DNA from: Bacillus sp. Xin1
Lineage (GTDB): Bacteria > Bacillota > Bacilli > Bacillales > Bacillaceae_G
DNA length: 64,000 nt
Reading direction: 5' to 3'
NCBI RefSeq assembly: GCF_013314535.1
Contig: NZ_JABUAE010000019.1
Span: 24,176-88,175, forward strand
Program-made: the position numbers and the translations under genes
Notes under the pieces: generated by a model
The model's input: only the letters and a program-made list of their open reading frames with translations
The model's database searches: none
Told to the model about the DNA's origin: nothing
Part shown: positions 47,070 to 56,109 of the stretch, in pieces
How the letters are laid out: every line of letters starts with the position of its first letter
Position numbering within the stretch: the first letter of the stretch is position 1

Positions 47070-50000
47070 TTAGTTCCTCCCTACTCCTAAGTTTAAAGTT
47101 TTTCCTCTTTGCGCAAACCAATCATCAGCTTTTTCAAACATATTATCAATATCACGTTCATTTCTTACAGTGTTATAAAAATTAACTGTGGTTGGTCCAT
47201 TCTCAACCTTTTGTATAGACTGTACTGATCTTGCGGCTACTGATGAAAGATTAGAAGAAATGGATTCTTGTTGCTTCTTATTATACATATCAAAATCTTG
47301 TATATCTGGCTTTGCCCATTCTGATATATTTTCAGCTGCTTTTTGAATCGATCCCTTCATACTATCCATACCAATGACAAGACCTTTACCAATATTTTTA
47401 CCGACCATATCACGCATCCAGCGTGATGGAGAGTGGATATTTAGTGCATCTGTAATGGTGTCTTTAATGCCGCCTGCGATTTCTGTCACTTTGTCCCACA
47501 CTGCGCTTGCCATTGAGCCAATACCTTTTATGAGTCCGGAAATAATATCCTTACCAATCTGCCATAAGTCAATATCTTTAAGGGTATTAAGTATCTTAGG
47601 TACGATATCAGTTAAAATCGTTGAACCGAGTTGTCCTGCCATACTGATAATGCCTTTGATTAAAGACCAGATTAATTGAACGCCAGCTTCAAGGATTTGC
47701 GGTAAATTTCTAATCAGCTCACCTACTAAAGTGGTGATAAGCTTTAAAGCTGCTGCAACTAACTCTGGTAGGATTTTTACAATCCCTGCAATTAATGCCA
47801 TTAAAATCTTTACACCTGCTTCAATAATTTTCGGCAAGTTTGCAATTAACGTTTCTGCGATTTTAGCTATAAGTGTTAAAGCTGCATTAATTAACTGTGG
47901 CAATATCTTAATAATCCCATCAATTAATGCCATCAGAATTTTAACACCTGATTCAATGATTTTCGGTAAATTTTTTAAGATTGTATCAGCTATTTTTGTT
48001 ATCAAATTAACCGCTAAATCTATCAATTGTGGCAAAATCTTAATAATACCGTCTATTAAACTTGTTAGTACTTTAACACCAGTTTCCACAATTTGAGGGA
48101 GATTGGCTGTAATTGCATTTATTAATGTGGTTATAACAGTAATAATTGCTAGGGCAATCATAGGTAAAGCTTGCGTAATACCTGTAATCAATGAAACTAA
48201 TAAATTTATCCCCATTTGAATTAGCTGAGGTAAAAATGACATAATGCCATTTATTATTGTTTGAATAATCGTTACAGCAATTGGTATCAACTGTGGAATC
48301 ATCTGCATAATTCCGTTTATTAAAGTCATAATTAACTGTAATCCTGTTTGGATAATTGTAGGTAACACTAAAACGATACCAGAAATTAAAGTTTGGATAA
48401 TTTGCATTCCAGTTTGAACAAGTAAAGGCAGATAAGTAGCAATTGATTGTGAAATAGTGTTTATTACATTAACCATTGCTTCCAGAATTATTGGGAGTGC
48501 TAAGACTAATCCATTCACAAGATTTGAAATAATTTGCGATCCAGTTTGAAGAAACTGTGGTAGTACCGTTGTAATGAAATTAGCTATATTCGTGAAAATA
48601 TTTGTAATGGTTTCAAGGATAATCCCTGAATTTGCATTTAGATATTCTGCAATCGCTGGTAGAAACCTAGAAACTGAAATAATTACTCCCGGTAGCCCAC
48701 CGATAATTGCAGCCGCTATTGATGGACCAATTGTTTTGAAAATCTCGCCAATTTGACTAAAATCACCTTGAAAAGCCAACTTAACTGCATTAAAAAGTCC
48801 AACAATTACTTCTCTAATCTTAGCTGTAGCTTCACCTATTTTTTGAGCTGCATTTTGAAAACCTTCTGGCAAATGGGTAATCCAGTCATTTAGATAATCA
48901 CCATCTGCTGCAGTCCAAAATAAATACTTCCCCAATGCGACTAATGCTGTAGAAAAACTTTGAATACTACTCACTACAGAAGTAATGCTATTCTTAAATC
49001 CTTCGTTATTTTGCCACAAGTGTTTAATTCCAACGACAAGACCAGCAATCGCTGCAGTAGCGGCTATAACTATTCCTACCACGATTCCAACTAGACCAGC
49101 AACAGCCCCAATACTTAAACCAAACATACCAGCAACACTGGATAAGGTTATAAATACTGGGGCTAACGCCATACAGGCTCCAACAAGGATACCAAGAGCA
49201 GTAACGATTGTTGTTAAAGCTGCCGCTAATGCTGGATGTGCTGAAACCCATGTAGCAAATGCAGCCACAACCTTGGCTATTACGGCTAATACTGGTTCAA
49301 GAGCCATTTTTAAATCTGCCATCGCTTTTTGTAATTGAACTGCAGGTGAAGCGTCCATCTTTTTTATAGCATCATTCAATTGATCTTGATTTTGCTTACT
49401 TTTGTCCTGTACGTTAGCTAAACCTTTATATACGGCAAGCATATTCTTGCCTTGATCTTCCCACTTTGTTTTAAAGATTTCTGTTGCAAGAGCATTTTGT
49501 AATGATTTATCCTTAATTCCATCAATCCACGTAGCGACTTCAGCCATCGCTTTTGAACCGCCTTCGCCACCTTCAGCAACCGCTTTTCCCCATTCTTGCA
49601 TTTTTTCAGTGGACATTTCTGTACCTACTAATAAATCAGAAAGAGCCTTTGGAACTTCTTGTCCAAAAGCCGCCATGTTAATTCTGCCTTCCTTTACCCC
49701 ATCATTGAGATTATCCAGGTTCCAGCTCTTTGTATTTATCCCTTGCTCAAAAATAGATTGTATTTCTTTGGCATTGAATCCAGCGTTTTTCATCTGCATT
49801 CCATACTCTGAAACCGTGTCTAATTGTTCAGGTGGAAATCCTGCTTTTAATAGAGAATTCATTAAAGCAATAGCTTGTTCGTTTGATACACCTATCCCAG
49901 CAGCAACTTCGTTTGTTTCTTGAATTAACTCTGCAAAATCTACTCCTGCATAGGAATTTGCAACAACAGCCGCGCCTTTTACAATAGAAGCATTAACTTC

Positions 50001-51317
50001 ATCAGAAGCATTTTTATTTAATGCCCATTGTCGCCGTGTGCCTTCTAATGCTTCTTCCACATCAACGCCATATGCTTCTATACTTCTGACAGTCTCTTCT
50101 ACAGATCGTTTCGATGACTCTGGAACCTCAAAAACCACATCTATTTTTGTTTTTAATTTAGAAGTATCAAGTGCTTGTTCAATAGCTCCAGATATCCCAC
50201 CAGCAGCAACCATTCCACCTAACATGTTTTCTAAATCAATATCTAATTCCCTGAAACTTTGGCTAGCGCGTTCTGCTTCTCGTGAGAGTTGTCTTAATTC
50301 ATTTCGAACATTCTCAATAGAGTTACCATCATCAATAGATCGTAAAGAACGTTGTAATCTTTCTATATCTGTTTCTGTTCCTAATGCTTCACGACCAATT
50401 AACTCAATAGCTTGTTCTAATTGTCTAGAAGATGCTGTACCTTGCCGAATAGCGTTTGTAAGATTACTCCCTAATGCATTAGCAAAATGATCTACACTTG
50501 TACCAGTCGCTCGAAAAAGAGTCTCTAATTGTTGGGTTGTACTAGCTACTCTTCTACTTTCATTTTCTTGTTCTTGTAAACTTCTATTAGTTGCATCGAT
50601 TTGATTTTTTAATTTTTGTTCAGCAGTCATTGCTTGCAATAATTTGGTTTCGTACTTCTGTACTTCAGCCGAATTTTCACCATAACTTTGCTTAGCTCGA
50701 TCTAATTGTTGCTGGTAATTTTGAATTTTACTTGTTGCAAGTGTATGTTGTTCACTTAAATTACTGATTTTTAAACGAAGTTTGTCAGTTTCAGAAGCAT
50801 TTTCACCAAGCTGCGCTCTTTGTAATTCATACTGTGCTGCTAGTTTTGAAGAAGAAGCTTTTAATTCTTCCTCTGCTCCTTTTAACTCTTTTAACTTTTG
50901 TATAGCCTTTGCAGACTCACTTGTACGTTCACTTTCAGCTTCTCTTGCTTGTTTTAAGCTATCAGAAGTTTGTTTTATGCTGTTTGCAAGTTGTTGCTCT
51001 GTAATTTGTTGGCTTCTTAATTTCGCTTCTAATTTTGCAACTACAGTTGAATTTTCACCGTATAACTGTTTTGCTCGTTGAAGATGTTCAGCAGTTGTTT
51101 GTGTAGCCCTTTTTGCTACTGCATATTGTTGAGATAAGTTTTGTAATTTTGCTTGTAACTTTTCCGAATCCGTTGACGTCAACTTCATTTGTTCTTGTTG
51201 TAATTTCATTTCTTGACGAAGTTTCTTTGACTCTTGATTCATCCCTCTTATTGCGGCATTAAATTCTTTATCTTGCGCTCTAAAGGTAACTTCAATTTCC
51301 GAATTATTTCGTGCCAT
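47070..51317 (-). CDS. Tape measure protein
   Basis: 1415 residues. The N-terminal 350 are helical coiled coil with repeats of the type QYAVAKRATQTTAEHLQRAK and QLYGENSTVV (variants near 55, 115, 185). Hydrophobic segments occur in the middle (about 690-770, membrane-insertion-like). From about 900 to 1250 there is a series of repeats of about 33-40 residues, each with GIIKILPQLI- or LIAGIVKILPEL-like cores. The C-terminus contains NIHSPSRWMRDMVGKNIG, a common tape-measure ending. Length sets tail length: at about 1.5 angstrom per residue this gives roughly 210 nm. Confidence 0.95.
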   Translation of the reverse strand: MARNNSEIEVTFRAQDKEFNAAIRGMNQESKKLRQEMKLQQEQMKLTSTDSEKLQAKLQNLSQQYAVAKRATQTTAEHLQRAKQLYGENSTVVAKLEAKLRSQQITEQQLANSIKQTSDSLKQAREAESERTSESAKAIQKLKELKGAEEELKASSSKLAAQYELQRAQLGENASETDKLRLKISNLSEQHTLATSKIQNYQQQLDRAKQSYGENSAEVQKYETKLLQAMTAEQKLKNQIDATNRSLQEQENESRRVASTTQQLETLFRATGTSVDHFANALGSNLTNAIRQGTASSRQLEQAIELIGREALGTETDIERLQRSLRSIDDGNSIENVRNELRQLSREAERASQSFRELDIDLENMLGGMVAAGGISGAIEQALDTSKLKTKIDVVFEVPESSKRSVEETVRSIEAYGVDVEEALEGTRRQWALNKNASDEVNASIVKGAAVVANSYAGVDFAELIQETNEVAAGIGVSNEQAIALMNSLLKAGFPPEQLDTVSEYGMQMKNAGFNAKEIQSIFEQGINTKSWNLDNLNDGVKEGRINMAAFGQEVPKALSDLLVGTEMSTEKMQEWGKAVAEGGEGGSKAMAEVATWIDGIKDKSLQNALATEIFKTKWEDQGKNMLAVYKGLANVQDKSKQNQDQLNDAIKKMDASPAVQLQKAMADLKMALEPVLAVIAKVVAAFATWVSAHPALAAALTTIVTALGILVGACMALAPVFITLSSVAGMFGLSIGAVAGLVGIVVGIVIAATAAIAGLVVGIKHLWQNNEGFKNSITSVVSSIQSFSTALVALGKYLFWTAADGDYLNDWITHLPEGFQNAAQKIGEATAKIREVIVGLFNAVKLAFQGDFSQIGEIFKTIGPSIAAAIIGGLPGVIISVSRFLPAIAEYLNANSGIILETITNIFTNIANFITTVLPQFLQTGSQIISNLVNGLVLALPIILEAMVNVINTISQSIATYLPLLVQTGMQIIQTLISGIVLVLPTIIQTGLQLIMTLINGIMQMIPQLIPIAVTIIQTIINGIMSFLPQLIQMGINLLVSLITGITQALPMIALAIITVITTLINAITANLPQIVETGVKVLTSLIDGIIKILPQLIDLAVNLITKIADTILKNLPKIIESGVKILMALIDGIIKILPQLINAALTLIAKIAETLIANLPKIIEAGVKILMALIAGIVKILPELVAAALKLITTLVGELIRNLPQILEAGVQLIWSLIKGIISMAGQLGSTILTDIVPKILNTLKDIDLWQIGKDIISGLIKGIGSMASAVWDKVTEIAGGIKDTITDALNIHSPSRWMRDMVGKNIGKGLVIGMDSMKGSIQKAAENISEWAKPDIQDFDMYNKKQQESISSNLSSVAARSVQSIQKVENGPTTVNFYNTVRNERDIDNMFEKADDWFAQRGKTLNLGVGRN

Positions 51318-51331
51318 TTTCTCACCTGCCT

Positions 51332-51957
51332 TTACTTTGGATTGTTACTCCAAGATTTAAATGCTGATATCCCTTCATAAATGCGCTCAACAGAAGCTAT
51401 TGGTTCATGCCAAAAAGTCTCTGAATCAATTCTAGAGACTAGACAATATAAAACGTATTTATCCTCCACACATTCAAGATTAATCTTTGGAGCCTTTACT
51501 TTTTTTCGCCTTTACTTCCAGTGCTTGTGTTTTTCTGAAATTCAGCAGCAAATTTATTTGGATCCTGGCTGATTACATCAACAACGAGCTTTGCGTATAA
51601 TTCCATTGATTCCGCTAACGAGTCATGATATTTTCTTAAAAATTCATCGAATGATAAGTCAGTTTTTGGATTCGCGCCCTTAAATGCCAGGTAAATAATT
51701 CTTTGAATGCTAGTTTGATCGATCTTTTCAAATGCAGATAAATCAGAACTATTTCCTTTATCAATTCCTTCTAATGCCTGGAATTTTAATAAATCACTAA
51801 TGATTGAGCTCTCAATTAATCCTTCTTCTTTTCCTTTTTTTAATGCATAATTTGTTAAGAATGCTGGATACTCTTGTTCATTCACAAAACGTTGCTCGTA
51901 CTCGCCATCTACCTTTACGAATTCAATATCTTTTAATGTAACTTTTTGGATTTTCAT
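51332..51957 (-). CDS. Tail assembly chaperones gpG and gpGT via -1 frameshift
   Basis: The zero-frame product is 153 residues (51496-51957), starting MKIQKVTLKDIEFVKVDGEY and ending GSKGEKK. Just before its stop lies A AAA AAG (A run at 51500-51506), a classical -1 slip site. Slipping gives VKAPKINLECVEDKYVLYCL and 35 more residues to a TAA at 51332-51334, 208 residues in all. The extension has no good start of its own. In siphophages gpG and gpGT coat the tape measure during tail assembly, and the position between major tail protein and tape measure is exactly that of G/GT. Confidence 0.88.
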
Positions 51958-52000
51958 ATACTATATCCCCACTTAAATTTATTTTTTATTAAATCTATCG

Positions 52001-52026
52001 AAAAAAAGCCCCGTATAAAACGGGAC
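52001..52026 (-). terminator. Terminator between major tail protein and tail chaperone genes
   Basis: Minus strand: GTCCCGT and ACGGGGC arms with a 5-nt loop, followed by seven T residues, immediately after the major tail protein stop. Probably lowers expression of chaperone and tape-measure genes relative to the abundant tube protein. Confidence 0.75.
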
Positions 52027-52614
52027 TTAAGCTGTAACTGTTGCTTCTACTAGGGCAGTATTAAATTGTGTATGCCATTTAGTCGCAACTGTTGCATCTT
52101 CTAATTCAGAAACGAACGCTTCATAATAGAATTTATTTTTTTCATCCGGTAAAGCAGTGAATTCCAATTCTAACATTGCTAATTCTTCTTCACCATTCGC
52201 AATAGCAAACTTAAATCCAGTAGCGTTTGCACAATTTGGGAATGCGATTAATTTAACGATATCTTCGAATTCATCCACAACATCAGCAGTGAATACAAAG
52301 TCAGTACCTTTAGATTCAGTACCATATGACCAAATTCCAGGCTTCAATCCAGCTGTTTCAAATCCGAAATAATCACGCGCTACTTGTACTGGAATGTGTG
52401 CGGAAACTGTAATGTTAATTTGTGTTGTTTTTGTTTTCTTTTTCAACGTAACAGCACCACATAGTTTTTTCATTTCAGCTACTTCTGGTTCACCTTCAAT
52501 ACTTCCCACACAACCAAACTTTGTACCAGGTTGTTGTGTGCCACCTTTTTTAAATTGAACACTCGCATTTTTAATGGATACGGAATCAAACTCTTCAATT
52601 GCTGTAACAGCCAT
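52027..52614 (-). CDS. Major tail tube protein
   Basis: 195 residues, starting MAVTAIEEFDSVSIKNASVQ. Beta-rich, with KKKTKTTQINITVSAHIPVQ, VFTADVVDEFEDIVKLIAFP and ATGFKFAIANGEEELAMLEL, resembling phi13-like siphophage tail tube proteins. Between the gp10-like gene and the tail chaperones, as expected. A strong terminator follows. Confidence 0.85.
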   Translation of the reverse strand: MAVTAIEEFDSVSIKNASVQFKKGGTQQPGTKFGCVGSIEGEPEVAEMKKLCGAVTLKKKTKTTQINITVSAHIPVQVARDYFGFETAGLKPGIWSYGTESKGTDFVFTADVVDEFEDIVKLIAFPNCANATGFKFAIANGEEELAMLELEFTALPDEKNKFYYEAFVSELEDATVATKWHTQFNTALVEATVTA

Positions 52615-53043
52615 TTATATTTCCTCCCTTAATACTTTGTCTACACCTTCGTGTAGCTTCTCTAAAATTTTTGGTGTTGCATTTTGTATTCCACGTTCAG
52701 CGAATCGTTGTTCTAGTGGATTATGTGAACCTCTACCTTCGTTCGGGAACACAAGGTATCCAAAACTACCTTTTTTATTGGCTGATCCGCCACGTGAAAT
52801 AACTCTAAAACCTAAGTTTAACTTTTCGCTTTTTGACCAATTGCTATTTTTAGCATGGGTTTTATTACGAACACTCCACTTAGACCTAGAAACCGGAATA
52901 AGTTTTGTAATTTCTTCTGTTGCAATACGAATACCATCTGTATGAAGAATATTATTTATAGTCGGCTCCATTTTGTTTGGTAACCGCATCATTTTCTCTT
53001 CAAGCCTTTGCAACTGTTCAAATTCAAGATTAAATACACTCAA
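52615..53043 (-). CDS. HK97 gp10-like neck/tail protein
   Basis: 142 residues. MSVFNLEFEQLQRLEEKMMR, then EEITKLIPVSRSKWSVRNKT and GYLVFPNEGRGSHNPLEQRF fit the HK97 gp10 family. The product joins head and tail. AGGGTGAT precedes the ATG, and the gene overlaps the previous one. Confidence 0.8.
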   Translation of the reverse strand: MSVFNLEFEQLQRLEEKMMRLPNKMEPTINNILHTDGIRIATEEITKLIPVSRSKWSVRNKTHAKNSNWSKSEKLNLGFRVISRGGSANKKGSFGYLVFPNEGRGSHNPLEQRFAERGIQNATPKILEKLHEGVDKVLREEI

Positions 53044-53431
53044 TTGGTATCACCCTCTTAAATGTAAAAACTACTCTATCAATATATCTATCTGTATCTT
53101 TCACTTGAAGACGATCATTTCTAGAAGCTGTAAAAGATACCATTTTCACCTTACTAACAAGTGAAATAATATCGATTGTTTGTTCATCTAGGTTATCTTG
53201 ATTTTCAGATAAATAATTGATATATACATTTTGAGAAACAGATCGGTCATTTGTGGAGGGCTCGAATTCACCATATTCAATTATGAAGCAGTTGTATTTA
53301 TCTTGTTGTAATAACGATTCTTCATCTTCTGCTAGTTCGTCTTCCACAACTAACAGATTGAAATATGTTTCCAGTCCCGTTTTAATCCCTTTCTTTTGTT
53401 CCTTCATCAATACTTTTGATTTATCATTCAC
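53030..53431 (-). CDS. Tail terminator-like protein
   Basis: 133 residues beginning with GTG (GGTGG about 9 nt upstream; next ATG at 53407 lacks a site). Order in the head-tail block and contents (EYGEFEPSTNDRSVSQNVYI, VVFTFKRVIPIECI) suggest the tail terminator (tail completion) protein. Recognition is mainly positional. Confidence 0.6.
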   Translation of the reverse strand: MNDKSKVLMKEQKKGIKTGLETYFNLLVVEDELAEDEESLLQQDKYNCFIIEYGEFEPSTNDRSVSQNVYINYLSENQDNLDEQTIDIISLVSKVKMVSFTASRNDRLQVKDTDRYIDRVVFTFKRVIPIECI

Positions 53432-53780
53432 GCGATTTCACCACCTGTTGCAAATAAAAGAAAAGATATCGCTTATTGGAATCAGAATCAGCTTTAATCA
53501 CGTCATATTCAATCCCATCAATCAATACCTTAAGTTTATTTTTGTTAATTTTCTTAAAAGAAGGTGGATACAATGTTTTTACTTTATAATCTAGACCAGT
53601 TGTTAAAACGCCAACTATTTGATAGTCGCTATCACGAATAGACATTTCTTTATAGGCAAGTCTTCCTTCTGGTTGAAAGACCTCTCCTATTCTCTTCCCA
53701 TTTTCGGAACGCTCGGTTTTTTTATAGCCATATTGGAAGAAACCATCATTAAATGTTTCTCTATAATCCTTAATTGCCAT
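53424..53780 (-). CDS. Phage head closure/adaptor protein (SPP1 gp16-like)
   Basis: 118 residues. Starts MAIKDYRETFNDGFFQYGYK and has a beta-rich body (FQPEGRLAYKEMSIRDSDYQ, YPPSFKKINKNKLKVLIDG). Typical size and location for the stopper protein. Overlaps its neighbours on both sides by 8-11 nt. Confidence 0.7.
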   Translation of the reverse strand: MAIKDYRETFNDGFFQYGYKKTERSENGKRIGEVFQPEGRLAYKEMSIRDSDYQIVGVLTTGLDYKVKTLYPPSFKKINKNKLKVLIDGIEYDVIKADSDSNKRYLFFYLQQVVKSRE

Positions 53781-54057
53781 TAATCACACCAACTTTACCC
53801 AAAGCTACATTTAAAATTAACTTGGATAATTCATTCTTATAATTCTTTTCAAATTCGTCAGCAGCGTTGTTATATACATATCGACAACGTTCTAACAGTA
53901 ATTCTTTTGGTACTTCCTCCACATCATAATTAAAAGACGCATTTGTCAAATTAACCAAATACGCCTTTCCACGTGAAAGAATTTTATTTAAGTGTGCATC
54001 TTCATCATTCCATGTAATTTTAAGATGGTCTTTCAACTCATTTAGAAGATTATCCAT
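53770..54057 (-). CDS. Head-tail connector protein (gp6/gp15-like)
   Basis: 95 residues; all-helical pattern MDNLLNELKDHLKITWNDED, LLLERCRYVYNNAADEFEKN. This matches small head-tail connectors that bind the portal. Its ATG overlaps the end of the capsid-extension frame by 8 nt. Confidence 0.75.
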   Translation of the reverse strand: MDNLLNELKDHLKITWNDEDAHLNKILSRGKAYLVNLTNASFNYDVEEVPKELLLERCRYVYNNAADEFEKNYKNELSKLILNVALGKVGVINGN

Positions 54058-54203
54058 TCACATCACCCTCTAATAAAGTGATCAGGTCTGATTTCGTTGC
54101 ACTCGATTTATAGGCAATCCCTTGTTCATCTAACTGTGATTGAAGTTCAACCTTTGTTAAAGATGAATAATTTATCCCTTCATTTAGAAGGGTTGGATTA
54201 GGG
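54050..54203 (-). CDS. HeH/LEM-like C-terminal extension of capsid by +1 frameshift
   Basis: The +1 frame continues from the last capsid codon for 49 residues, NPTLLNEGINYSSLTKVELQ through YKSSATKSDLITLLEGDVNG, to a TAA at 54050-54052. The middle fits the HeH/LEM helix-extension-helix pattern. No ATG, GTG or TTG opens this frame upstream of the domain. The junction is ACA CCC TAA T, so a CCC-decoding tRNA can re-pair with CCT. A 6-bp hairpin CCCTTC/GAAGGG (54176-54192) lies 8 nt beyond the stop. A 431-residue capsid variant is predicted. Confidence 0.65.
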
Positions 54204-55346
54204 TGTTACTGTGTCACCTAATGTACTAACATCGAATACAAGGAATGATTTATTATCTTTCGGACGACCGTTTGCGTACTGTTTACCAATATACACGCGC
54301 TCATCTTCAATGAATTTCACTTCATCAGAGTATTCGATTTTTTGAGTGGAACCAAGTCCTAAGAAGTAATCTTTTGCCATTCCAGCAACCGCTTTTCCAG
54401 TAGGAACTTCTGTCGATTGGATAAATTGCATAGGAATAGCTGTGTTTTGCACATATTCTCCATTTGCATTTTGGAAAGTAATAGCAGGGAAAACACGTGA
54501 CCAGTAATCAACTGGATTCACAACCATGATCACATTAGATACATTTCGTTTTCCGCCATCTGTAAGTGGAGCCATGATTTCTTTTCCTAGTGACTTAGGA
54601 GTTAAATCTTTTAAAGTAACAGCCGTTTTGTCTGGGTAAACACCACCGACAACCGCACCATTTAAATCCTTCATCATTCCAATCGGTTCACCGTTACCAG
54701 TACCACTGATAACTGCTTTTTCAAGCGCGATATATAAAGATTCCATTAGAACAGTACGAACATAACGATCTAACCATTCTGGGCCCAAGTCCAACATAGC
54801 TTTACAAACAGGGATATATGCGCTTAATTTGTATAGGTTTAATTGTACTTTTTCGAATCCTTCATCCATGATTTGTTTAATGTCATCACATAATTTACCC
54901 CACCAAGCTGCTGGAATCTCACCTTTTTTCATAATCCATTCAGTTAAACCTGTTACATTCACAAAATCAATTGCTTGAAGTAATGGACGGTTCTTCACTA
55001 AATCTTCAAACACACGTTCAATAACAGTAGCTGGAATTAATTTTTCAACACCTGCAAATGCTTCACCGCTTGCAATTACTTCATTGTAATATGAACGCTC
55101 TTCATTTGTTAAAGCGTGAAGCCCACGAGAATTTAACACCGCTTGGTTGTTTAAGTTACTTGCAATTTCACTTTTAACCGATGGTGTTACTTCATTCAAA
55201 ATATTCATTTGAATGACATTAGCCATTTTGGTCATCGCAGCTGCGTACGCTTCATTATCGTTATTTTCAATAGCTGTTTTAAATTCATTTTCAACTTCTA
55301 CCATACTATTATTATCTCGATCTAAATTTTTAATCGTCATTTTCAT
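54198..55346 (-). CDS. Major capsid protein (HK97 family)
   Basis: 382 residues. The N-terminal 95 or so are the scaffolding-like delta domain (LDRDNNSMVEVENEFKTAIE, charged, helical), then the HK97 core: SYYNEVIASGEAFAGVEKLI, IPAAWWGKLCDDIKQIMDEG, ISGTGNGEPIGMMKDLNG and YIGKQYANGRPKDNKSFLVF. Cleaved by the protease encoded just upstream. Ends at TAA 54198-54200, where a +1 frameshift may extend it. Confidence 0.93.
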   Translation of the reverse strand: MKMTIKNLDRDNNSMVEVENEFKTAIENNDNEAYAAAMTKMANVIQMNILNEVTPSVKSEIASNLNNQAVLNSRGLHALTNEERSYYNEVIASGEAFAGVEKLIPATVIERVFEDLVKNRPLLQAIDFVNVTGLTEWIMKKGEIPAAWWGKLCDDIKQIMDEGFEKVQLNLYKLSAYIPVCKAMLDLGPEWLDRYVRTVLMESLYIALEKAVISGTGNGEPIGMMKDLNGAVVGGVYPDKTAVTLKDLTPKSLGKEIMAPLTDGGKRNVSNVIMVVNPVDYWSRVFPAITFQNANGEYVQNTAIPMQFIQSTEVPTGKAVAGMAKDYFLGLGSTQKIEYSDEVKFIEDERVYIGKQYANGRPKDNKSFLVFDVSTLGDTVTP

Positions 55347-55365
55347 TCTCCTTCCAAATTAAAAA

Positions 55366-56109
55366 CTACTTGCTATTATCCAAGTAGTTCATCATCATTC
55401 CTGTTATTTGATTTGTACTTGCTACAATCGGTTCACTTGGTTCACTTTGTTTCTTTTTATTACGGAATTTTTGTAGGAAGTTATTTTTAAATTCTTCTGG
55501 ATCTAATTCTTCCTCTTCTTCCTTCGCTTCATTCACTTTGTCAGCTAGTCCAATTTCAACCGCTTCACTTGCTGTAAACCATGTCTCATTTTCGATCATT
55601 GTTTCTATTTCAGAACGTTCCCCTTCAAAACGAGTCATGTAGATATCAGCGATTGATTTATCGATTCCCTCGAGTGCATTAAGAGTTTTTTGAATGTCTG
55701 ACTTTGTACCCCAAGCCCATGTAGAAGCTTCATGAATCATTAGCATAGAGCCAGTGTTCATAATCAACTCATCAGCTGCCATAGCAATTAAAGATGCTGC
55801 AGAAGCGGCTAATCCGTCCACATGAATAACTACTTTTGATGAATGGTTCTTCAATTGATTGTAAATAGCGATACCATCAAACACATCACCACCACCACTA
55901 TTTAAATGAATTGTAACAGTATCAGATTTCACATTCTTAAGTGCATCTTCAATATCCTTGGCTGAAGTAGAATCTCCCCACCAGGATTCACCGATAGAAC
56001 CGTAAATCGTAATTGTGGAGGTATCTTCTGTTTCTTCTGCTTTAAATGAATGCTGAACATTAGCCAAATGACTGTATTTTTCATTTTTATAACGTCTCAT
56101 CTCCCTCAC
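55366..56109 (-). CDS. ClpP-like prohead protease
   Basis: 247 residues of the S14/S49 fold: TVTIHLNSGGGDVFDGIAIY, the catalytic serine in GLAASAASLIAMAAD, the histidine in SMLMIHEAS, and WFTASEAVEIGLADKVNEAK near the C-terminus. Cuts the capsid delta domain during maturation. It overlaps the portal gene by about 20 nt. Confidence 0.93.
   Translation of the reverse strand: MREMRRYKNEKYSHLANVQHSFKAEETEDTSTITIYGSIGESWWGDSTSAKDIEDALKNVKSDTVTIHLNSGGGDVFDGIAIYNQLKNHSSKVVIHVDGLAASAASLIAMAADELIMNTGSMLMIHEASTWAWGTKSDIQKTLNALEGIDKSIADIYMTRFEGERSEIETMIENETWFTASEAVEIGLADKVNEAKEEEEELDPEEFKNNFLQKFRNKKKQSEPSEPIVASTNQITGMMMNYLDNSK

Noticed and set aside
47374-51081. Long open frames on the plus strand within the tape-measure gene
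   Set aside because: They lack ribosome binding sites, lie opposite a clear 1415-residue gene and have the low-complexity composition of antisense translation of repeats.
51960-52030. Frameshift extension of the major tail protein, as in phage PSA
   Set aside because: A terminator directly follows the stop and no other frame continues through it.
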